A stretch of DNA of 64,000 nt from Anticarsia gemmatalis. Its lineage: Eukaryota; Arthropoda; Insecta; Lepidoptera; Erebidae. Both the position numbers and the translations under genes were made by a program. The notes under the pieces were generated by a model. The model was not told where the DNA came from, made no database searches, and saw nothing but the letters and a program-made list of their open reading frames with translations. The stretch is taken from positions 6,413,501 to 6,477,500 of the forward strand of contig NC_134765.1 in assembly GCF_050436995.1 (NCBI RefSeq). Reading direction: 5' to 3'. Shown here piece after piece: positions 1-10,100 of this stretch. Positions within the stretch are counted from its first letter, which is position 1, and every line of letters begins with the position of its first letter.

Positions 1-1161
1 ATATTGTATCATTAATATTATATGCAAATATCTCGTGTCAAACTCGAGACTGGGTAAATATTGTACGTCTATGTGATATACAAACAATCTTGACGCCTGT
101 ATTCCTAGACAATATAGCTATAGCAAATTGTCACTACACCGGCTCAACTTTTTAAAACGTCTTTTCTCGCAATTTCGCCTTGTCTGACTTTTTCTTTGAG
201 ATATTTTTTTTCTACGGGATCTAAAGCCGAATTGTGGACATCGTTCTATTTTTTAGGTTTAATTTCATTTGAACTTTGCTTGCATACAGATATTAAAAAG
301 GGAAAATGATTAGTGTGTATCTAAATACCTAAAAAAACAGGCTCGTAAACAGTATAATTAATACATACCTAAAACTAAACAAAGAAACACCGATCAGTAG
401 CCTTACCATGAGTTGGCGTAGTTAAAAACTAGAGTAGTTAACGTGAGAACGCAACTACAACAGTGGGCTCAAATAGGGAAAGAATGAACGACAGAGCCAA
501 TCTACATTCACTGTTGTTTAATTTAACTACACGTTATTAAATATGGCGACCCATGGTAGCAATTTTGGTACCTTAACTATCCGCTAGAGGCGCTGTTAGA
601 GTTTTACGAGAACTACAGTGTCTCCGGGAGACTATAGTTACCAACTCATGGTAGCGCTACAGTTCTAACCGTCCGGTTATCAAGAGGCTATCAATCACTT
701 TTTCTGCGGAACTTCAAAAGCCTCCACCAGATTACTAAGAAGACGGTAAGTGATAATTACGGTCATGCTAACGAGACTAATGATAAGGCAAACCGTGTTT
801 TGTACGCCACTCACACGCACAAACGTTCCATCGTTATAATTATATGTAATTTTACAACTATTTAAAAATATTACCCGACTAGCTATACTCGCGGCTTTGC
901 TGCAATTATTTTAAGTAACTTTTTTCCGGAAAAAACACAGCTGAACACAATCAAAACTAAATCTAAATATTCGATAACATGCTATTCCGGCGCAAAAATA
1001 AAAGATCCCTATTTTAGCAACATATGAACATGATTTTGAAGAAATGAAGTAGCCTATGTTTGATCCCCAGTCTTCAACTGTCTCCATGTTAAATTTGGCC
1101 AAAAATAATTGAACAGTTTGGCCAAGAAGATATGAAACAGTCCGACAGTCAGATTTTAGAC

Positions 1162-1354
1162 CTTTTTCTTTTTAAAAAGACATCTCCCGCACTAAGGCTT
1201 GCTCTTGTGTCGCGGGGACTTTTTCAAACATACAAACTACGGACACAAAATACAACCAGACCCGAAACGATTGTCCCGTGTGGGAATCGAACCCATGACC
1301 TCCCGACGCAATGGTAGCGGCGTGGTGACCTAAACCACTGCGCCACGGAGGCAG
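1162..1354 (-). repeat. tRNA-derived SINE, copy 1
   Basis: On the minus strand this starts with a tRNA-like head (GTGGCGCAGTGGTTTAGGTC A-box region, then a GGGTTCGATTCCCAC B-box), followed by a tRNA-unrelated body (TTTCGGGTCTGGTTGT and CCCCGCGACACAAGAGCAA) and an A/T-rich end. The same body recurs at 18588-18770, which shows it is a dispersed family and not a tRNA gene. A functional tRNA is unlikely because no cloverleaf can be drawn around the boxes. Confidence 0.8.
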
Positions 1355-2125
1355 TCAAACTTTTTATATCAGTAGGTATAGTATTATAATTAACATGAAC
1401 AGTTTGATAGATTTAGGTTCTTTTTTAGGTCCAGCGGATGTCGAGCGACCTCTAGTCACCTTGTGTTGTATTATGATGCAGATATAGTTTGAACTCTGAT
1501 ATTAATTAGTAGAAATATCAATATGCTGATTATTAAGTGTGAATTTATGATTGAACAACAATGTAAGCTTACAATAAACAAGGTAGAGGCAAGACTTTTT
1601 TTAATGAGGGCTTCATGATGCACGTCTTTTGATAGAACAATTATAAATACGGCTACTAAAAATAATTGAAACTGTTTGTTTAAAACTAATTTTGTTGTGG
1701 CCTCTAAAAATACTTTAGGAAACTGTTTGTTTAAAACTAGTTTTACTAGCTGCGTCCACAGCAAAAGATTTTCCAGATAAAAAAATATTCGATTATGATA
1801 TAGGTTACAAATTATGTTCGATAGAGATTTTAAAACAGCCATACAACTTTATTATATTTGATCAGAAAACGAATTGTTTGCACTAAGTAAATTGATACGA
1901 TAATTTTGTAACCAATAATATATTTGTCAAACCACTTCAAACTAGATATACCGAAACCTAAGTAGTACAACTGGATTACCTGTTGAGGAGTATCTGATAC
2001 CTAGTGAAGGGAACGCGTAGGTAGTTGTTTCAACGTTACCAATCGTATGAATTGATGGCTGCTATAATATTAAAGTGGTAACTCGAATCATTCATCAATT
2101 GTAATATAATGAATTGATAATAACA

Positions 2126-2370
2126 ATACTAATATTGTAAAGCTGAAGACTTTGTTTGTTTGTTTGAACGCGCTAATCTCAGGAACTACTGGCTTGATTT
2201 GAAAAATTCTTTCAGTGTTAGATAGCCCATTTATCGAGGAAGGCTATAGGCTATATATCATCACGCTACGACCAATAGGAGCAGAGTACCAGTGAAAAAT
2301 GTTACAAAAACCATGAAAAATTTCGCCCATTCTCTAATGTGACGCAAGTGAAGTGGCGCGGGTCAGCTAG
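2126..2370 (+). mobile_element. Helitron-like non-autonomous element, family B, diverged
   Basis: The 3' end reads GCGCGGGTCAGCTAG followed by T, the CTAG/T ending typical of Helitrons. The body contains a GTTTGTTTG run, CTCAGGAACTACTGGC and CACGCTACGACCAATAGGAG, shared with copies at 11204-11497, 35044-35302 and 25035-25154. The 5' end (ATACTAATATTGTAAAG) is mutated. No coding capacity. Confidence 0.7.
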
Positions 2371-2936
2371 TATTACCTACTTCTGAATACCTCTAGGGTC
2401 TTGGTGGTAGTGTATACAATTACCCAGTGGTCTGGGGTTCGATTTCAAAGTACCCCTGGTTTTTATCTACATGCATACGTAAAATCACGCCTTTTTAACC
2501 ACACGATTTGTGAAACAGGTTTATTTCATTCTAAATACAATAACGGTTATATAAAGTCAAGTAGTATTAGTATGTTTTAGCTACTTGTATTTTGCGTTGA
2601 CATGTATACTGCCTATTGAAACGAGTTTTTTTGCCTTATCAGACGTCCGAATCAAGAATCCACAATACACCTAATGTACGTAAGTGACCAAAATAATACA
2701 ATTTGGCAGACTTCTATCACTTCTGCGACGGAAGTGGGTACACGTGACAGGAAACCATTTTAGAAATAATAAGTATAATAAATATTTTATTTAATTTTGT
2801 GGTGATAGGTGCCACCTGCTGTTGATAGATATAACATAAATCTTTACCATTTTAACGACTTGTTTTGTTAAGTTAAAAAACCGTATTGTTGTCAATTAAC
2901 CTTCAAACAATACATAACTTTATTTATTATTTTATA

Positions 2937-3111
2937 TCGCGGGGACTTCAGCAAACATGCAAACAACAGGCACATAGACGACCAGTATCCGAAACATCAC
3001 CATAATTTTTATCATTAATTATGTATTATTGAATAATTGTGTGTGAATTGAACATATTATCTCCCGACTCCCGACGCAGTGTTAGTGGCATAGCGATCAC
3101 ACGGAGGCCGT
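2937..3111 (-). repeat. tRNA-derived SINE, degenerate copy
   Basis: It keeps the landmarks of the 1162-1354 family in the same minus orientation (GCGGGGACTT, the CAAACATGCAAAC region, TCCCGACGCAG and ACACGGAGGC), but with indels and an inserted AT-rich block in the middle. An old, decayed copy. Confidence 0.55.
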
Positions 3112-3574
3112 TGTCACTAATGTTCTAATTTTCAGCTTATTCGCCTATCTTCCTTGGTCATTGATAAAATTTGCATCAAAGTATGAGAGTGCAATAACGC
3201 GAGAAGTTGAAAGATCATAGCGTCACAGCCGTCATAGATAAGTGGGGGTGAGTGACGAGCTCCTCATAACCCATTTCACTCAGCTGACTCACGCGTGGAC
3301 GATAACAAACTGTAATCAAACTACATTTTATCTATGTGTGCCTTCTTTTAAGACTTGTATAAATTATTATTTTATTGATACTCAGAAACTAATCTTGTAA
3401 ATGCTAAATTTGGACGACAGTTTACTTTAATACACCAATAATAACTATATTTTATTACTACTGGCCAAGACTCTTGCTCTAAGAACTCTTGGCCTTGCGA
3501 GGATATGTTACAACAGTATTATAAACAACAGGTTGTAAATATTTATAATGCACACATATGTCATCTGTATTTTC

Positions 3575-3660
3575 CCTTAGGTTCGAACCCTCGATCACTT
3601 GCATGGAAGAAGAACAAAAGCGTAGGTAGACCACTGAGCTATAAACTTTCGGTCGGGACA
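3575..3660 (-). repeat. tRNA-like SINE head
   Basis: On the minus strand this has TAGCTCAGTGGTCTACC (A-box-like) and, about 35 bases later, GAGGGTTCGAACC (B-box-like). The spacing suits a Pol III promoter, but the acceptor stem does not pair, so I read it as a SINE head and not a tRNA gene. Similar but more decayed tRNA-like stretches lie near 43285-43345 and 45670-45730. Confidence 0.5.
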
Positions 3661-5547
3661 AAAAGTTGTTTCGGTTACTACGGTACTTATTCTGTTAAAA
3701 AGAGTACTTACATTATTAATTTTCTGGTTACGGTCAAGATAATCTAAAACCTGTAAGTGCCTTAACAATTTCGCTTTTCTGGATGATTGATTAACATTTT
3801 TTATGAACAGTGGCTTAAGCACGAACAACTCGTCGATAGCAAGCTTTCGAATTTTACATTATCGTATGTCAAATCAAAAGATAAACGTCGCCCTTTGGTT
3901 CAAAGTCCTGTGAAACTGACAAAAGTCGAACGCTTCGCGCTACCAATATTAGGGCGTTTATTCAATTCCATTAAAAATGGTGTCGAATTCGATGCGAACA
4001 CTTTTCACGAGTTTCTTGCGCTATTGCTTGAATTATTACAATTATTATGTAGGTAAAATGACCCTGTGGGCATGAAACACGATTCCCGATTTAGAAACTC
4101 AATAACACAATTAACCATGACTCCTTACTAAACTATAGTTAATAGGTCCTACTACACCTATGATTGCATCGATAGGTCACAAAGCAATTACTACGTTAGG
4201 TCATAAGCTAGGTGCCTAGGTACGTACAAAGTCTAGACGTGATTATCTAAGTAATCTACGACTATTTAATTATGTCACTATCTGCGTGAATACACGTTTT
4301 GCATAGTTATTCGTTTTTAATTACGTATTTTACATGAATTTTACATTTATTGTGTACGCAAGTCTGCGACTTCCTGACTTCAAAAGACAAAGTGCAGATA
4401 AAATGTTTTGCTTTCGCCTTTTGATCTTGAATATAACAATAGGTGCGACTATTGTTAAGTTTGAAAGGATAATGAATTTGACGTGGTAAGAAATATGATC
4501 AATATTTCTATTCAAGGCCCGATCGCCCAAGGCTTTTGCAATTAGACGTCGACAAACTTGATAAAATTCTCGACAAAGAACCACTCCGGCGGGTGTATTG
4601 TTCCTAAAGTCGTATCCTGCCTGTCTATAAATAAATAAGCATTTTCATTCCCCTTTTTGTATTGATTAACAAATACGTATTTCAATGGATCACAAAATGA
4701 GTACCTGAACACAACACAAGAAAAATTGCAGATCTAACTTAAAAAAGCAATTATTTACTTTTAAACTTTCATCTCTCTCGTAACAAATCTATTTCACAAA
4801 TCCATCCATCTTAGTACAGTTAGCATAAACATCTATGCAGAAAGACTTTATACCATCGATCATACTATTTAGCATACCGTGGGCGTAAACTGTAGGATCG
4901 TTGCTTGCGAGGGGCAACAATGCACACAATGCCTCAAGAGCTAACAATCTTATTACTGATGGTGGCAACAAAGGACTTCCCCGTGATTTATGGACTTAGG
5001 AACTAAGACACACTCAGTTAAACTAAGGATTACTTTCAAGATTAGTAGCCATTTAGAGGTTCTAAGAGAAGCAGGTAAGGCTAAATTGCACAAATATTTT
5101 ACCGCAGCGGAATTTCTAAGGTCTTGGGTCGAAACTATACATCACTTAGGTTCTCTTCGTTTGTATATATTGTTAGTACGTAGATTGTGATAAATGGTTT
5201 CGAATATAATAACGGTGAGGTGGAAAATTTGCATTGTTACAGTCATATTAAAATCTAAAGCAGTGATCCATTTCTGTTAAAGCTCCGATCAGAGCAAGAA
5301 ACGATCTGAGTTTTCGACAGTGACTTGTTTATAATTAATTTTAAAGTTGAAGCTCTCACTAATGCTCTCGTTTGATCATTAGGAAGGAAGTAATACTACG
5401 CGCGGATGAATAAATTAGTCACTGTATCCTGGAAAGTAACATAACACCCTTTCCGAAGCCCTTTACGTTAGATAAAATTCGCACGAACTTAAAAAGGAAA
5501 CGGCAAATTGTGCGTAACTTTAACCACCTATTTAGTAGTATTGAGCA

Positions 5548-5720
5548 GTAGCTCGATTATCTACTACTATCGACTATCGACAACCGGCTCGCTATCGAGA
5601 AATTTTCAATGAAAATCTGATCAGCGCCTGTAGCGAGCGTCGTAATAACTTTTTGTGCAGTACATTTTAAATGTCAAACTCTCGATACTCGACGGTTCCG
5701 ATAGTAGAGAATCGCGCTAC
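5548..5720. mobile_element. small inverted-repeat element (MITE), copy 1
   Basis: Ends are imperfect inverted repeats: GTAGCTCGATTATCTACTAC on the left against CGATAGTAGAGAATCGCGCTAC on the right. The interior shares TGAAAATCTGATCAGCGCC with the element at 19403-19665, defining a two-copy family in this window. No open reading frame. I did not see a clear target-site duplication. Confidence 0.65.
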
Positions 5721-5756
5721 TGTACAGTCGGTACTATTAAGCATAATCGCGGTACT

Positions 5757-5880
5757 GAGCAGTGCGGGTACGGCGCATGCGCAGCCGGCGCCAGCACAAC
5801 TTGTCCTGTCTGTCTAATGAGGCGAGTATTTTAATTGCGACCCAATATCGCGCCTCGCGCCGCGCGTCGCTCACCGTCAA
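5757..5880. other. CpG-rich patch
   Basis: A short GC/CpG-dense block (GGCGCATGCGCAGCCGGCGCC, then GCGCCTCGCGCCGCGCG) in otherwise AT-rich DNA, about 1.3 kb upstream of the protease start codon. It could be a promoter-proximal element or part of a repeat. I see no open frame of note. Confidence 0.35.
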
Positions 5881-6627
5881 TATTTGCATAGCTTGATTAA
5901 AGCTTAATGCTTGTTTTGGCTGTTTTTCTTTTCAAACAAGCAATACGTATGTATTCTTAGCCAATAACCGTAAACTGTTGTAGTGATCTCCTCTATAAGG
6001 TTCTTGCATCATTAGCCTAAGATAAAAGCAAGTATTCTGATGCAGTATTTTTTAACACGGATCCATGTTATTGCCCCGTTTGTTAATATCGCAAAACAAA
6101 CATGGGAATAAGTCGACTAAACATTCCTAACAATAGTTCATAATATGAACGTTTAGTTTAGAGCTGTCAGCTCGAGTCTTATCGCTTCTTTTGAGGTTTC
6201 TTTGATGTGCGAGACATAGTATTCGTAGGTTCAAAATAAGAGTTTCAAATTGGACCTTAATTCAATTATAACCTAAGGACATCATAATTATTATCATCAG
6301 ACATACATGAATGTAAATTCTATCGTTCTAAAGAGGTTGTACAACGCAACATGTGACCGCGGTCTCAGACAATACGAGGTCTTCCAGTGCAGTTATTATC
6401 ATAACAGTATTAGGGGCGTTGACGAATATTTAAACATTAACTTACACATCTCGGACTAAACAATCGCCTCGGGGAATGTATAACAATGTTTCGTCATCGC
6501 TCATGTGCAATTGATGGCCGAGATATTTGTGACCACCCAAGATCTTGGATTTCTAAAGTGAAGTTATGAAACTAGCTGATGGCAGTAATGGGTTTTTTTA
6601 TTACTCATTACTGTTTGGTGTGTCAAG

Positions 6628-6728
6628 GGTCTCCTCCCAAACGAGGGAAGGGTAAGGCCTTGGGTCCACCACGCTGGCCAAGTGCGGGTTGGGGACTTCG
6701 CATGCCCTCAATAAACGTATTCAACAAA
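6628..6728 (+). repeat. dispersed-repeat-like block
   Basis: A compositionally distinct block (CCCAAACGAGGGAAGGGTAAGG ... CCACGCTGGCCAAGTGCGGG ... CTTCGCATGCCCTC) of a kind I recall as widely dispersed in moth genomes, probably a SINE or LINE 3' tail. Only one copy is in the window, so the repeat status rests on recall. Confidence 0.4.
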
Positions 6729-7153
6729 TATTACACATTATCATACTAGGTTTTATCACAATGTTATCTTTCACCGTTAGATCAAGTGATAGTCTTTCTG
6801 TGAGACTTAGATAATGGTTATAATTGCCTAGGCATAAAAGGATAATGACCTTTCTGGTAAAATGTAACAATTAATAGTACGGGTACAGTAAAGACAGTTA
6901 CATAGGATTTGTTTGCCTTAACAACATATAGGTACCCCTATCGCCAATTTGAAGAAAGACCAATTAGAGAACAAAATGTTAAAACTATGTAAAAACCTTG
7001 AACGGTAACGTAGAATAATGCGGGTTGTTTTTAGGACAGTTTCGCGTATCAGTGGCCGCATCCTGTGGATTATGGCGCAGTTATCGATGGTATCCGGCCA
7101 GGACTGGTGGCTCTAATACTTCGATACTGTACCGCGAACTGATTGGTGTTGTG

Positions 7154-10100
7154 ATGAAGCTCCTGGTTTTATTCGTGGTGACTGTAGTGAGTGCTAGTGG
7201 AGATGACTTGAAGTGTGAGTACCGTAATGTTTGGGGCTTACCTCTTGTGTCTGATTCAATGATCTAATGTATCATCCTCGAAAGTTTTTCTATGTTTCTT
7301 TTTTCGGATAATATTGAAAATTTTGACAGATCTTTCATACTTTACCTGTCAGACTTACACACATATAGATAGAGCCTTTAATCTGATAAAGTCAGTAGAC
7401 CAGCCGAAATCTTGTGTATCGAGCTTGTTTAGAACTCTTCTGTTCGGGAATACTGAACAATAAAATGTACCCGCACTTTGTCAAAACCTATTTGCAGTAA
7501 AGTATTCTAACACCACGCATCCTTTAACTACTAGTCGCATATAACTTTCCCTTAGTTAGAATGACTTAGCATGAGTTAACATAATGTGTGTATTTATAGC
7601 GAAGCTCGTGGACCCGGCGTGGCACGATGTCATCGATGAAGGAGGACTGCACCTCGGCAGTGGCAGGGCCAAGCGGTTCTTGACCATCCAGAATACTCAG
7701 ATAGTAAGTACACTTTTACAAATAATGAAGTTTTAAATTGGCAAACAATGTGATTATGACAGTCAGTTCTCAAGAATTGAAATTTAGGAAAATAAACTAG
7801 AAAGTTTTGTAGGGAAAATATAAGTGCGCTAATGTTGGATTTTCTGAAAAGTTTGATGAGATCGTAATCGTGTTCAGTCGCACATAAATGTAAATATAAA
7901 GGGCAACCTTTTCATAAAAAAAAAAAACTTCCTTAATGTCAATACAAATTAAATAGGATGTGAGGTTTCTCTTACAAAAATGGTCATAAACAACAAAAAC
8001 TTTAAATTAAGTTTTTCTATAAGTTTAGCCTTTGCATTGCAATATGACATAAAATATTATAAACGAATATTAGCTAAGTTATCAATTAACTAAATATAAT
8101 TAATTTTAATATTTTTATCATTACATAGCACTGCTTCAGTAGCAAACTGATCATTAAACAATGTAATAAAATGTGACTGTATTATCTAAACGGAATTCCT
8201 AGTTGTTTAGAATTCCAACGATTTATTTGTATGACACCGAAGAACAATGGTTGTCGTAAAACAGAATTGTTCAATGATTAAATATTATTACACCTTGCAG
8301 CAATAAAACGGTGCTATTTCAATAGCCGTAGACAATTTACAGATGAGTGATGATGATGAAGAAAGGTACTTAAATATATCCGCTAGTAAGTGATTACTTA
8401 TAGCAATTCCTTGTTTATTACTTCTGTATTTGTCTTTGAATTATCTTTCTTGTTTTCAAACTTTCTCTGATGCGCATTTAGCGGCAACTGCCGCGCAGAG
8501 GACACGGGTTCGAATACTGGGCCGAGCCTAAAAGTTGATTCAGAGTTGTTCATTAACATTATAGTATGTATGAACTTGTAATAAAATCTTTTCTCTACAC
8601 AAAAAAGCTCGTGAGGCACCTACCCTCACGAGCTCACTGAAAGAAATCTAATGAACCGTGTACTCATTTGTGATTCTTGAAGCCAAAGAGATTTTATTAC
8701 AAGTGCATACATACTATAATGCGAAAAGACTTTTCCCCCGACCTAATAATTTCTCTGTGAATACCCGGATTTAGGAAGTTTGGTTGCAGACCTCGAATTT
8801 TACCAATATTTTACCAAATATCAATTGCTACTCAGTTAAAAGTGTTTTCCGAAACTTTTATGCAATTCATAAAATTATGTAATTATACAATATACTGTCG
8901 GTGAATTAAAGAGCGTATAAATACTTGCATAAAGTGCAAGAATGCATGCAAGAAGTGCGCAACAAGTTAATATAATAAAACAGGTATAATTGTCAATTAA
9001 TATGTGAAACTATATTCAAATCAATTAAGTAGTCGGCGCGGGCGCACGTCGCCGTCGTCGCCGCGTCGTGCCGCAACACGGCGCCAATAGATCCCTCGCA
9101 CAGCTATCGAAACCATCAACAAAGTCATTAATTCGTAAAACATGTGCAATTAGAAATTATTTCCGCGTATCTCGTTCATTTACATCATTAAGTTTAGAAT
9201 AAATGTTTGTCACGCCTAGTAACAGGTAGTCTCGACACTCGAGTGCCTACCTGTGTGCTTGCAATATGGGCTTTTAAACGTTTTTACTGTATTATTTATA
9301 AGAGTACTTAAGTTAATAGATATTACAGCGATGCGGTGTTTGAGATTCCTATTTCAAGTAGTACAATTTCTATCCATTAGAGGAAAGTTCCGTTGACTGA
9401 GTCTCTCTAAATTAAATAATTGATGACAGTAAACTTAGAGTCTTAATTAACAGGTAGTTACATAGCCTTGAGCGACATATGTCTATTTGATGCTGAAATA
9501 TGTTTCTAAGATACAAAACTCACTGGTTTACTACCTAAGCTTTAGTCTCAATGTTGATGTTAAATTCTTCCTTCTATTGTGCTATTCTGCTGCTGCAATT
9601 CTAAAACGAACGACTCATATTGAAATTTCTCTGGATATGAGGAGAAAAGCTTACGACATTGGAACATTGTTTTGCTTATTGTCTCCAGAATAGCATGCAA
9701 GCGCCAGCATGCCTGCTGCCGACGGGCAAGACCGGTAGATGCAGACCAATACGCTACTGCATACAAGACGAGTTTAGCAAAGACTTCGTTAAGTTTATGG
9801 AATACGTCTGCGTTCTTGATCATTCGTGAGTATGCCCAATATAACAGTTCTTTTTAGACCCCGACCGAAGGATAAGTATCGTAAATTGATGAGCGGATTT
9901 TTAAATGTTATGTATTTTAGATTGTGCAATATTGTGCAACTCGGATTCACAGTCAAAATAACAGGATTTGGGCCTTCCGCCTGAAGCTAAATGAGTAGGT
10001 AGTTATTACAGTATATAAATAAAATATCGTTAAAAATTTTGAAGCCAATTTTTTCTGATAAATAATACTAACAATGATTGTTTTGAAGCTAACAAAGTCC

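Larger units (their letters stand above)
1..7024. other. gene-poor upstream region with decayed repeats
   Basis: No complete gene could be built here. Visible are tRNA-derived SINE relics (about 1162-1354, 2937-3111, 3575-3660), a Helitron-like copy (about 2126-2370), a short inverted-repeat element (5548-5720), a CpG-rich patch (about 5757-5880) and a repeat-like block at 6628-6728. Three unassigned open stretches (3787-4056 +, 4330-4624 - and 4789-4980 -) are discussed in the findings. The rest is AT-rich and shows nothing I can name. Confidence 0.6.

Noticed and set aside
1270..1345. Possible tRNA gene on the minus strand
   Set aside because: A- and B-box motifs are present but the arms do not pair and the sequence continues into a repeated SINE body.
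9560..9823. Minus-strand 87-codon open frame
   Set aside because: It overlaps the CLIP exon on the plus strand, which fits six-cysteine spacing and both neighbouring phases.
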